64,000 nt of DNA, from contig NZ_AOCK01000001.1 in the NCBI RefSeq assembly GCF_000348945.1, forward strand, positions 1-64,000, written 5' to 3'. This document shows, one piece after another, positions 52,051-60,690 of the stretch. Position 1 is the stretch's first letter, and every line of letters starts with the position of its first letter. The stretch comes from Paeniglutamicibacter gangotriensis Lz1y. GTDB taxonomy: Bacteria > Actinomycetota > Actinomycetes > Actinomycetales > Micrococcaceae. A program made the position numbers and the translations under genes. A model generated the notes under the pieces. The model was not told the origin of the DNA, ran no database searches, and saw only the letters and a list, made by a program, of their open reading frames with translations.

Positions 52051-52437
52051 ATGAGTGAGAAAACCCCACAGAACATGAAGCCGGCGACTGCCGCAAAGAA
52101 ATTGGGCATCTACCTGCCCGCAGCTCCGGCCGAATTCCAGGAGGGATCGGTAACGCGTGCCCAGTTCGACGAGCTCCTGGCCAACCCGCCGCAGTGGCTG
52201 CAAGATTTGCGCGCCAACGGCCCTCATCCGCGCCCGGTAGTTGCCCACAAGCTGAACGTCTCGATCTCCGGTTTGGCGCGCGCCGAAATCACCGAGGCGT
52301 TGACCACCGCACAGATCGAGGCGTTGCTGGCCGATCGTCCGGCATGGTTGCAGGAAGAGCGCGCCTCATTGGCCGCCGTTCGTGCCGAAGACCAGCGAGT
52401 GAGTGAAGCTGCGGCCGCCAAAGGCGACCGCAGCTAA
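52051..52437 (+). CDS. DUF5997 family protein with internal duplication
   Basis: 128 aa, soluble, no membrane segment. Residues 14-59 and 64-109 form two copies of a unit: VTRAQFDELLANPPQWLQDL and LTTAQIEALLADRPAWLQEE are the clearest parts (12 of 22 residues identical over 34-55 against 84-105). Each copy is preceded by a KL motif. The family is typical of actinobacteria and consistently found beside LysR-like genes. Function unknown. ATG 52051 probably leaderless; GTG 52045 is less likely. Confidence 0.82.
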   Translation: MSEKTPQNMKPATAAKKLGIYLPAAPAEFQEGSVTRAQFDELLANPPQWLQDLRANGPHPRPVVAHKLNVSISGLARAEITEALTTAQIEALLADRPAWLQEERASLAAVRAEDQRVSEAAAAKGDRS

Positions 52438-52463
52438 CCACCCAGTTTTTTAGGGTGCGGTGA

Positions 52464-52895
52464 CTACTTGACCGTCTTGACGATGTAGACATCGCATGAG
52501 GCTGCGTGTGCCACCGAGGTGGCCACGGAGCCAAGCACGCGGCCCAGACCCTTCATGCCGACGTTACCGACGACAATGAGGGTGGCCTTCAGGCGCTCGG
52601 CCTCGGAGACCAACACTTCCTGCGGCTTGCCGTGGGCTGCCGTAGCGGTGATCTTGGCGGTCGGCTCGGTGATGCGCAGGCCTGCCGCACACTGCTCGGC
52701 GACCTTTCCGGCCTGCTCTGCGTCGTCAAGGATCCAAGTATCGGTGCCGATCTTCACAACTTCGGTGTTATCCGAGGTGTGTGCCGTGACGACGACCAGT
52801 TCTGCATCCATGTTGGAGGCGAGGCGTGCCGCACGTTCTGCTGCCCGCTGTGCCGTCTCGCTACCGTCAACACCGACGATGATGGTTTCTGCCAT
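52464..52895 (-). CDS. Universal stress protein (UspA family)
   Basis: 143 aa from ATG 52895, one UspA domain. IIVGVDGSETAQRAAERAA begins it and VVGNVGMKGLGRVLGSVATS is the ATP-binding G-x-G...GS motif. Likely an ATP-binding stress response protein. It converges on DUF5997, with 26 bases between stops. Confidence 0.9.
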   Translation of the reverse strand: MAETIIVGVDGSETAQRAAERAARLASNMDAELVVVTAHTSDNTEVVKIGTDTWILDDAEQAGKVAEQCAAGLRITEPTAKITATAAHGKPQEVLVSEAERLKATLIVVGNVGMKGLGRVLGSVATSVAHAASCDVYIVKTVK

Positions 52896-52957
52896 GTTGT
52901 GACGCTCCTTGTTATGTGGCCGATACGTGCCGGCCATTTTTGGGTGTGAAAAACTTG

Positions 52958-53656
52958 TTAGGAAATATTCTGCCGTAAGAAGTCAACGGTTCTGCCCCAC
53001 GCCACTTCCGCGGAATCGGCGCGGTAGTTGCCCGCCGGGTTCTCGTCGTTGTGGAAGGCGTGAGGTGCATCGTAGTAGAAGAACGTGACTTCTGCTCCGG
53101 ATTCCTCGCGGATCTGCTGTTCTTGGGCATGGGCCTTTTCGACCGGGTACGAGGAATCCTCGTTGGCGTAGTGCCCCTGGATCTTGGCCCGCACGCCCGC
53201 GTAACTCGCCGGGACGCCTTGGCCGACGCCATAGAAGGGGACGGCCGCGGAGATCTTCTCGCCCTGCTGCGCGGCCAGCGCTAGCACAAACCCGCCGCCC
53301 ATGCAGAACCCGACGGTTCCCACGGTGGAGCTGGTGACAGCTTCCTGACCCAGCAGGTAGTCAACGGCTCCGGCCAGCAGCCGGGCACCGAGTTCCTCGG
53401 GCAGCTTGGACATCATTTCGGCGGCCTCGTCGCCGTCGTGGGCCACCGAGCCCCCAAAGAGGTCCGGTGCCAAGGCCACAAAGCCCTCTGCGGCCAGCCT
53501 GTCGGCAACGTCGCGGATATGGTCGGTCAAGCCCCACCATTCCTGGATGACGATGACTCCGGGCCCCGTGCCACCGGCGGGGAGCGCCAGGTAACCGTGG
53601 GCGGTCTGCCCTTCCGAGGGGAATGAAACGTTTTGGTGCGGTGTCTGGGACGCCAT
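52958..53656 (-). CDS. Dienelactone hydrolase family protein
   Basis: 232 aa from ATG 53656 (AGGAG 11 bases upstream; 53677 is the alternative). Nucleophile Cys in VGFCMGGGFVLAL, and the general-base region YDAPHAFHNDENPAGNY has the His. The DLH fold cleaves cyclic enol esters, but many homologues act on other esters. No catechol-pathway genes nearby, so a housekeeping role is possible. Confidence 0.88.
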   Translation of the reverse strand: MASQTPHQNVSFPSEGQTAHGYLALPAGGTGPGVIVIQEWWGLTDHIRDVADRLAAEGFVALAPDLFGGSVAHDGDEAAEMMSKLPEELGARLLAGAVDYLLGQEAVTSSTVGTVGFCMGGGFVLALAAQQGEKISAAVPFYGVGQGVPASYAGVRAKIQGHYANEDSSYPVEKAHAQEQQIREESGAEVTFFYYDAPHAFHNDENPAGNYRADSAEVAWGRTVDFLRQNIS

Positions 53657-53913
53657 ATAGCTGACTGCTCCTGTCATACATGCTTCTTGCCTGTTGAAAA
53701 AGCCCGATTCGCTTCCAGTCTATGCATGGGTGAGGGGCCGTTGGCCCCGAATCGCCGGTATTTCCATCACATACAGGGCCTTCGGCCGGGCAAACGGAGC
53801 CCACAGGCACAATTCGGGCCGCGAAACCATGTTTGAGTGGGTCGAATCCGTCAAAACCGTATTAGCGTGGGTTACGTCAAAAGAGTGCACCCGAGCAGAT
53901 CTTGGAGCAACCC

Positions 53914-54699
53914 ATGTCCCAACCTCAGAGTATGACCTCGCGCTTGGCTGCCGAGTTCCTCGGCACTGGCGTTCTCGTCTTTGGAGGTTGCGGCGCCGCA
54001 ATCTTCTCCGCGAAGGTAATTTCCTCAAACACCGTCAACATGGGCATCGGCTTCCTCGGTGTCGCCCTGGCCTTCGGCCTCACTGTTCTGGTCATGGTTT
54101 ACGCGGTGGGCCACATCTCCGGAGCCCACTTCAATCCCGCGGTCACCTTCGGTGCAGCCTTGGCCGGACGCATCGAATGGAAGGCGGTACCGTCATACTG
54201 GATCAGCCAGATCGCGGGCGCCTCGGTCGCAGGCCTGGCACTCTTTGCCATCGCCACCGGAAAACACGGCTTTGACCCGGTTGCTTCCGGTTTCGCCACC
54301 AACGGATACGCCGACCGCTCCCCCGATGGATACTCCATGCTTTCGGCGCTGCTTGCCGAAATCATCCTCACCGCGATCTTCCTCTACGTGATCCTCGGAT
54401 CCACCGACGGACGTGCACCCAAGGGTTTCGCCGGGATTTCCATCGGTCTGTCGTTGACCCTGATCCACCTGGTTGCCATCCCGATCACCAATACCTCCGT
54501 CAATCCGGCCCGTTCCCTGGGCGTGGCATGGTTTGCCGGCCCCGCGGCGCTGGGGCAGGTCTGGCTGTTCATCGTCGCTCCGTTAGTTGGCGCAGCCATC
54601 GCCGGGCTCACCTACCCGTTGTTCTTCCCGAACCCTGCAGTCTCCATGGCGGTTGAGATGGATCGCCTGCCTGAAGAGGCAACTACCAACGACGACTAG
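53914..54699 (+). CDS. Aquaporin Z-like channel (MIP family)
   Basis: 261 aa from ATG 53914 (GGAG eight bases upstream). Six membrane segments with both NPA half-helices: [14 protein letters not shown] and [15 protein letters not shown]. The residues around NPA favour water rather than glycerol (AqpZ type, no Asp after the second NPA). A short Asp/Glu-rich C-terminal tail. Confidence 0.92.
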   Translation: MSQPQSMTSRLAAEFLGTGVLVFGGCGAAIFSAKVISSNTVNMGIGFLGVALAFGLTVLVMVYAVGHISGAHFNPAVTFGAALAGRIEWKAVPSYWISQIAGASVAGLALFAIATGKHGFDPVASGFATNGYADRSPDGYSMLSALLAEIILTAIFLYVILGSTDGRAPKGFAGISIGLSLTLIHLVAIPITNTSVNPARSLGVAWFAGPAALGQVWLFIVAPLVGAAIAGLTYPLFFPNPAVSMAVEMDRLPEEATTNDD

Positions 54700-54787
54700 G
54701 CACGTTGCACTCGGTGTTCCCGCGTACAGAATGCGCGGGAACACCGACTCCCTGGAATCCAGGCGCACACTTTGGGATGTGTTTAAA

Positions 54788-54825
54788 GAAGCAACCCCCC
54801 GGTCTGAGACCGGGGGGTTGCTTTC
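54788..54825. terminator. Shared terminator for aquaporin and tRNA-Leu
   Basis: AGCAACCCCCCGGTCT and AGACCGGGGGGTTGCT form a 16-bp perfect stem with a one-base loop nominally, in practice a few bases open. GCTTTCC follows on the plus strand and GCTTCTTTAAAC on the minus strand. The convergent aquaporin and tRNA gene share it. Confidence 0.8.
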
Positions 54826-54833
54826 CATATATG

Positions 54834-54917
<84 letters not shown>

Positions 54918-55201
54918 ATATTCACTTACTGTTTTCGTCGATGACTTCAACAGCGATAACAATCATATACACGGATTGCCCAGATCAACTAATCGAAACG
55001 GTCCTTGTGATCAGAGCCACCATCTGGCAACCTTTGGCCTCTGCCATTCGTTGCAGTTCAAGGAGCCGGTTTCACCACAATTTGCACCACTTGAAATTCA
55101 AGGCAAGTAGTATCGAACAAGGCGCACGGCAACCTGCCTCTGCGACGCCATGCCAACGACCGTGTAACAACACGCGTTAGAACCAGGAAGGGAGCGAAGC
55201 G
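54918..55201 (+). promoter_or_regulatory. Upstream region of the fhaA-pknB operon
   Basis: 284-base gap between the tRNA and fhaA. No gene is seen. Possible -35 elements are TTGAAA at 55091 and TTGCAC at 55083, but no -10 has ideal spacing. CTTGAAATTCAAG (55090-55102) is a 13-base near-palindrome. The fhaA SD is GGAAGGGAG. Confidence 0.4.
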
Positions 55202-55948
55202 ATGGGTCTCATCGAGAACGTTGAACGCGGACTTGAAAAGCTTGTCACCAGCGTCTTCCGCGGCTCCGGCAGCGCCGAGGTGAAGCCGGTGGAGATCGCC
55301 ACACGCTTGCGCAACCAAATGGACGCCAAGTCGCTGACCATCTCCCAGGCCCGCACGCTCGCGCCGAACCACTTCAACATTCGTCTGGGCGACGACGATT
55401 TCGCCCGTGCCCGCGAATGGGGCGCACCGATGGCCCGTGAGTTATGCACCACAGCACTAGACCACGCCAAAAGCCAGGGATACACCTTGACGGGCGCCGT
55501 TGAAGTCAATTTTCGCAAGGACAGTGAACTCAAGCCCGGAAGCTTCGAGATCGATGCATCGACTTCGGAGGATTCAGTCCCCGAGGCGCAGCAAGCCCCC
55601 GCCGCACCGCCGGCACCCCCAGCCCCCCCGCGCGCCGCAGCCAAGATGCAGCCGGTGTTGGATATTTCTGGTCAACGCTTTGCCTTGAACCATCCCAACA
55701 TCGTCCTGGGCCGTTCGGCCGACACCGATATCCCCATCGAAGATCCGGGAGTTTCGCGTCGCCACCTGAAGATCGAACAGCGCGGAACCTCAACCTGGGC
55801 AGTTGATCTGGGCTCAACCAACGGCAGCTACGTCAACGGCAGGAAAATCGTCGGGGAATCCGAGCTGCACGACGGCTCCAATATAGCCATGGGGCAAACG
55901 CGCATCGTATTCCGACTCCTCCCCCAAACACAAGGAGACCGTGCGTGA
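55202..55948 (+). CDS. fhaA: FhaA-like protein (DUF3662 plus FHA domain)
   Basis: 248 aa. The N-terminal DUF3662 domain (about residues 1-120) begins MGLIENVERGLEKLVTSVFR. A Pro/Ala linker (PPAPPAPPRAAA) leads to a C-terminal FHA domain: VLGRSADTDIPIEDPGVSRR then DLGSTNGSYVNG, with the phosphothreonine-binding Arg and Ser. It should read kinase signals at the growing pole or septum, as in mycobacteria. Its stop overlaps the fhaB start (GTGA). Confidence 0.93.
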   Translation: MGLIENVERGLEKLVTSVFRGSGSAEVKPVEIATRLRNQMDAKSLTISQARTLAPNHFNIRLGDDDFARAREWGAPMARELCTTALDHAKSQGYTLTGAVEVNFRKDSELKPGSFEIDASTSEDSVPEAQQAPAAPPAPPAPPRAAAKMQPVLDISGQRFALNHPNIVLGRSADTDIPIEDPGVSRRHLKIEQRGTSTWAVDLGSTNGSYVNGRKIVGESELHDGSNIAMGQTRIVFRLLPQTQGDRA

Positions 55949-56427
55949 ACGACCTAGTGTTCACCGTGCTGCGGCTCGGATTTCTCATATTGCTGTGGCT
56001 GCTCATTCTGAGCATCGTCGGCGCACTGCGCCGCGACCTAGCCATCGGCGGCAAGGCGCGCGTGGGGGCCCCCACGGCACGGCAGATCCGCAAGGACCCT
56101 TCGCTGGCGCCGCCACCCGAAACCCCGGCCAAACAGCAGGCCAACACCCTTGCCATCTTGGAAGGGCCGCTTACCGGTCTCGAGCACCAGCTCACCGCGA
56201 GCCCGATCTTGCTGGGCCGTGCCGAGGAAGCAACCATTGTGCTTGACGACGACTACGCCTCCGGGCGCCATGCTCGTCTTTTCCCCCAAGGAACCCGTTG
56301 GTTCATCGAGGACCTTGGTTCAACCAACGGTACATTCCTAGGTGAAGCCCAGTTGACCCGCGCCCAGCCCGTTGAACTCGGCCAGAAGATCCGGATCGGT
56401 AAGACGGTCATGGAGTTGAGGCCCTAG
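55945..56427 (+). CDS. fhaB: FhaB-like FHA protein with membrane anchor
   Basis: 160 aa with a GTG start. One membrane helix near residues 8-28 (LRLGFLILLWLLILSIVGAL), then an FHA domain: LLGRAEEATIVLDDDYASGR and EDLGSTNGTFLG. In Mycobacterium FhaB/FipA-type proteins link PknA/PknB to division proteins. Ends two bases before pstP. Confidence 0.93.
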   Translation: MNDLVFTVLRLGFLILLWLLILSIVGALRRDLAIGGKARVGAPTARQIRKDPSLAPPPETPAKQQANTLAILEGPLTGLEHQLTASPILLGRAEEATIVLDDDYASGRHARLFPQGTRWFIEDLGSTNGTFLGEAQLTRAQPVELGQKIRIGKTVMELRP

Positions 56428-56429
56428 AC

Positions 56430-57848
56430 ATGGCGTTGATGCTGAAGTTTGCGGCGCGGAGCGACGTTGGCAAGGTCCGTTCCAAGAACGACGACTCCGC
56501 CTACGTCGGACGCTACCTCGCGGTGGTGGCCGATGGCATGGGTGGGCATGTGGGCGGCGACGTCGCCAGTGCCTCCACCGTGCTTGATCTGGTCCACCTG
56601 GATGTCCCGGAAACCGTGGACCCGGAAACCGTGCTGCCTGACGAAATCCAGGCCGCAAATCTGGTGCTGAACGACTTGGTCAGTGCGAACCCGAAACTTT
56701 CGGGCATGGGCACGACAGTCACTGCGCTGTTGCTCACCGAGAACGTGCTGCAATTCGCCCACATCGGCGACTCACGAGCATATCGCCTGAAGAATGGCGT
56801 TTTTGAACAGGTCAGCCACGACCACACATTTGTTCAACGGCTGGTCGATGAGGGCCGGATCCAACCCGAGGAGGCCGAACTGCACCCACACAAGAACGTG
56901 TTGCTGCGTGTGCTGGGTGACTCCGATGCCAGCCCCGAACTCGATGTCGATCAGTACCCCGTCGAGGCCGGCGAGCGATGGATGTTGTGCTCAGACGGAC
57001 TAAATGCCGTCGTGCCCGATTCCATCACCGAACGCATCATGCGTGGCACCGCTTCCCTCGAGGAAACCGTCGAGGACCTCGTCGAGACGACGCTGACTCA
57101 CGGTTCTCCGGACAACGTGACGATCGTGGTTTTCGAGGTTGTCGAGGACCACGGCTTTGTCGATCCCGTGTACATCGAGGCTCCTGCCGCCGATGAACCG
57201 GCACCCGACACCGGCCAGCTGACGATTGCCGTGGAGGGCGATCTCGACGCCAGCGCGGCACTCATCCGCCATGAGATGTCCAAACGCCCCCACTTGCTGG
57301 TCGGCGCGGCCGAACTGGCCACACAATCGGGCAAGATCCCGATCGTGACCCAACGCTCGGGCGAGAAGCGTGCCGCGGCGATCCTGACGCACAAGACTCC
57401 TGCCGCGCAAGCCGCCCAGGAACAAGAAGAACACGAAGCTTACGATCGTCGACCACGCCGTTGGCTGGTGACCACGTTCTTGGCGCTGATGACCTTGATC
57501 TTGCTTGCGGTTCTCGGCTGGGGGTACCTGTGGACGCAGACCCAGTATTTCGTGGGGAACCATCAGGGCCAGGTGGCCATCTTCAAGGGCGTCTCCCAGG
57601 ATTTGGGACCGTTGAAGCTCTCCCATCTAGACACTGTGACGGATATTCCCGTCGAGGCCCTGCCGGAATACACGCAGCAGCGTATTGACTCGTCTTTGCC
57701 GGCAAAGGACCTGACACACGCCCAAAGCATGGTTGGGGAGCTGCTGGTCACCGCCAAGCAACGCTGTCCCGTGGTGGTTCCGGAGAACCCGGGATCGGCC
57801 GGCAATTTGCCGGTGCTGCCGCCGTACTGTCAGGAGATCGCCCCATGA
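56430..57848 (+). CDS. pstP: Serine/threonine protein phosphatase (PP2C family)
   Basis: 472 aa. The catalytic PP2C domain fills about residues 1-235: KNDDSAYVGRYLAVVADGMG holds the first metal Asp and DGMGGH motif, and HIGDSRAYRLKNGVFEQVSHDHTFVQ and ALTHGSPDNVTIVVFEV-like LTHGSPDNVTIVV give the others. A transmembrane helix at about residues 345-367 is followed by an extracytoplasmic part of about 105 residues. It reverses PknA/PknB phosphorylation. Overlaps the next gene by ATGA. Confidence 0.94.
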   Translation: MALMLKFAARSDVGKVRSKNDDSAYVGRYLAVVADGMGGHVGGDVASASTVLDLVHLDVPETVDPETVLPDEIQAANLVLNDLVSANPKLSGMGTTVTALLLTENVLQFAHIGDSRAYRLKNGVFEQVSHDHTFVQRLVDEGRIQPEEAELHPHKNVLLRVLGDSDASPELDVDQYPVEAGERWMLCSDGLNAVVPDSITERIMRGTASLEETVEDLVETTLTHGSPDNVTIVVFEVVEDHGFVDPVYIEAPAADEPAPDTGQLTIAVEGDLDASAALIRHEMSKRPHLLVGAAELATQSGKIPIVTQRSGEKRAAAILTHKTPAAQAAQEQEEHEAYDRRPRRWLVTTFLALMTLILLAVLGWGYLWTQTQYFVGNHQGQVAIFKGVSQDLGPLKLSHLDTVTDIPVEALPEYTQQRIDSSLPAKDLTHAQSMVGELLVTAKQRCPVVVPENPGSAGNLPVLPPYCQEIAP

Positions 57849-59251
57849 CCGAGTTGCAAACGGCGCCCGTTCCGCGGCGCAACATGGAGCTTTTGCTGCT
57901 GCTGCTGTCCCTGGTGGTCGGCATGGGCGCCTACTACTTGGTCGGTGTCAATAGCGATGACGGGCTGAGCTCGGAATTCATCACCCAAGGCTTGGTGTTG
58001 GTCGGGTTGGCCCTGGTTTTCCACATTGCCTTGCGCATCTGGGCCCAATATGCCGACCCGGTAATACTTCCCGTGACCGTGGCCATCAACGGCATCGGCC
58101 TGGCCATGATCCACCGGATCGATCTGGCAAAAAACACCGATACCGCCATGCGGCAGATCATGTGGACCGGCGTAGCCATGGTGATTGCCATGATCGCCCT
58201 GTGGGCAATCCGTGACCACCGCGTCTTGCGAAAATTCACCTACATCGCTCTTGCCGCTTCGGTGGTACTGCTCTTGCTTCCGCTGATCCCCAAGGTCGGT
58301 GTCATCATCAACGGCGCACGGATCTGGGTGAACTTTTTCGGGCTTTCCTTCCAACCTGGCGAGCTGGCCAAGATTACCCTGGCTATATTCTTTGCCGGGT
58401 ATTTATCCTCGAATCGTGAATTGATCCTGTTGGCCGGCCGGAAGATCGGTCCACTGCAACTTCCCCGCGCCCGTGACCTCGGACCAATGATCGTGGCCTG
58501 GATGGTCAGCATCGGCGTCCTAGTGGTCCAACGCGACTTGGGTTCCTCGATCCTGTTCTTCGGGTTGTTCATGGTGATGATCTACGTGGCCACCGCCCGG
58601 GTCAGCTGGATCGCCATCGGCACCCTGATGCTGGCCGCCGGCGGCACCTTTGCCTACTTGACCATGAGCCATGTGACCCGACGGATCGACGGATGGATCC
58701 ATGCGTTCGACCCGGATATTTACCATGCCCAGGGTGGCAGCCGCCAGATCGTTGAGGGTCTCTTCGGACTGGCCAACGGCGGTCTTGTGGGCACCGGTCT
58801 GGGCGAGGGCACGCCCTACAGGGTCCCGCTGGCCAACAGCGACATGATCATCGCCTCCCTTGGCGAGGAACTTGGGCTCATTGGTCTGTCCGCCATCGTG
58901 TTGCTGTACCTCATCTTGATCAGCCGTGGCCTGCGCGCGGCTCTGGGATCGCGGGATTCGTTCGGCAAGCTTCTGGCCACCGGGTTTTCCTTCACGCTCG
59001 CCTTGCAGTGCTTCGTGGTGATTGGCGGTGTCACCCGCCTCATCCCCTTGACCGGGTTAACCACTCCATTCATGGCTGCTGGCGGATCTTCCCTGCTCTC
59101 AAACTGGGTTATTGTCGCCTTGTTGCTGCTGATTTCACATAATTCACGACGTCCGATGATCTCCGGGGTCTCTGCCACCGCGGAGGTCGCCACCAAGGCC
59201 CCCCGTCGCTCCGGCGGCATCTTCGCAACGCGAAAGGAGACGCAACGATGA
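57845..59251 (+). CDS. rodA: FtsW/RodA/SpoVE family glycosyltransferase
   Basis: 468 aa with about ten membrane segments. NGARIWVNFFGLSFQPGELA is the SEDS signature, and GLANGGLVGTGLGEG and GGVTRLIPLTGLTTPF are conserved loops. SEDS proteins polymerise lipid II glycan strands and pair with a class B PBP, here the next gene. Position favours RodA rather than FtsW, but sequence alone cannot exclude FtsW. Overlaps pbpA by ATGA. Confidence 0.9.
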   Translation: MTELQTAPVPRRNMELLLLLLSLVVGMGAYYLVGVNSDDGLSSEFITQGLVLVGLALVFHIALRIWAQYADPVILPVTVAINGIGLAMIHRIDLAKNTDTAMRQIMWTGVAMVIAMIALWAIRDHRVLRKFTYIALAASVVLLLLPLIPKVGVIINGARIWVNFFGLSFQPGELAKITLAIFFAGYLSSNRELILLAGRKIGPLQLPRARDLGPMIVAWMVSIGVLVVQRDLGSSILFFGLFMVMIYVATARVSWIAIGTLMLAAGGTFAYLTMSHVTRRIDGWIHAFDPDIYHAQGGSRQIVEGLFGLANGGLVGTGLGEGTPYRVPLANSDMIIASLGEELGLIGLSAIVLLYLILISRGLRAALGSRDSFGKLLATGFSFTLALQCFVVIGGVTRLIPLTGLTTPFMAAGGSSLLSNWVIVALLLLISHNSRRPMISGVSATAEVATKAPRRSGGIFATRKETQR

Positions 59252-60690
59252 ACCAAGCTATCCGCAACACCTGGATCGCCGTCATGGTCTTGTTTGTCTT
59301 GTGCCTCGGCGCGCTCAGCTACGTCCAGTTCTTTGCCGCGAAGGATCTCAACGCTAATCCGTTGAACAACCGCCAGCTGTTCCGTGATTTCGATCTGCCC
59401 CGCGGTGCGATCTTGGTCGATGGCAAGCCCATTGCCGAATCCGTTCCCACCGACGGCCAGTTCAAGTACCAGCGCGTCTATACCGATCCCGAACTCTATT
59501 CACACCTGACCGGCTTCTATTCGCTGGCTAACGGATCGACACAGCTCGAATCGGTCATGAATCCCGAGCTGACGGGCAAGAGCCAGGACCAGTTCTTCGA
59601 CAGGCTCGTGAACCTGTTTTCCGGCAAGGAGAACGAAGGTGCCTCGGTCGAGCTGACCATCGACCCTGAACTCCAAAAATTCGTCTACGATTTGATTCCC
59701 GAAGGTACGCGCGGATCCATCATCGTCTCGGAGCCCAAGACCGGAAACATCCTGGCCATGGCCTCAAAACCAAGCTACGACACCAACCTTCTGGCCGTGC
59801 ACAGCACCACTAAGGCTGCGGAGAACATGAAGAAGGTCCTCGCTGAGAACCCAAATTTGAGTCCTTACCGAAACCCTGCCCTTTTCAACACCATGAACCC
59901 CGGCTCCAGCTTCAAGATCCTCGATCTGGTTGCGGGTCTTGAATCGGGCAATTACAACGCCGACACAGTGCTGAAGAACCCGGAGAAGATCACGGATCCG
60001 GTGAAGATGTCCAACTTCAATGAGGGTATCTGTGCCTCGCGGTCGGAGGCTACGTTGGAATTCATCGTGGCCCAGAGCTGCAACACTCCCTTTGCCCTGA
60101 TGAGCAAGGAACTTGGACCAGAGCCATTCGAAAACGTCACCGAACGCTTTGGCTTTGGCCAGCAACTGAACATTCCGCTGCCCGTCCAGCCCAGCATATT
60201 CCCACCGAATATGACTCCGGCTGACTTGGCGCTGGCCTCAATCGGTGGATCAGAGGTGATGACAACAGCCATGCAAATGAACATGGTCGCCATGGGCATT
60301 GCCAATGATGGGGTCATCATGGAACCGAACCTCGTCAAACAGGTTATGGCCCCGGACCTCCGCGTGCTTTCCAGCAGCGAGCCCAAGGAATTCAGCACGG
60401 CCACTACCAAGGAGGTCGCCGACCAGGTCACCGATCTGATGCGTGGCTCGGTCAAGTCCGGGACCTCCATGCGTGCAGCGGTCCCGGGTCTTGATATTGC
60501 GGCCAAGACTGGGACCGCCGATCTTAACCTCGACTCCGGTGTGGTGAACTCCTGGATCACAGGGTTCGCCCCTGCCGATGACCCCGAAGTAGCTGTAACA
60601 ATTGCTTTTGAACGAATTGATTATCCGACTGGCTCGTCCTTGACCAGTCCCAATATGAAGAAGATTCTAGAGGCGGTGTTCAACCAGTGA
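59248..60690 (+). CDS. pbpA: Penicillin-binding protein A (class B transpeptidase)
   Basis: 480 aa. One N-terminal anchor ([22 protein letters not shown]). Active site SSFK at residues 220-223 ([11 protein letters not shown]), SCN in [12 protein letters not shown], and KTG in [11 protein letters not shown]. Makes peptide cross-links with the SEDS partner at the envelope. A compact class B PBP without a PASTA domain. Its stop and the pknA GTG overlap by four bases (GTGA). Confidence 0.94.
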   Translation: MNQAIRNTWIAVMVLFVLCLGALSYVQFFAAKDLNANPLNNRQLFRDFDLPRGAILVDGKPIAESVPTDGQFKYQRVYTDPELYSHLTGFYSLANGSTQLESVMNPELTGKSQDQFFDRLVNLFSGKENEGASVELTIDPELQKFVYDLIPEGTRGSIIVSEPKTGNILAMASKPSYDTNLLAVHSTTKAAENMKKVLAENPNLSPYRNPALFNTMNPGSSFKILDLVAGLESGNYNADTVLKNPEKITDPVKMSNFNEGICASRSEATLEFIVAQSCNTPFALMSKELGPEPFENVTERFGFGQQLNIPLPVQPSIFPPNMTPADLALASIGGSEVMTTAMQMNMVAMGIANDGVIMEPNLVKQVMAPDLRVLSSSEPKEFSTATTKEVADQVTDLMRGSVKSGTSMRAAVPGLDIAAKTGTADLNLDSGVVNSWITGFAPADDPEVAVTIAFERIDYPTGSSLTSPNMKKILEAVFNQ

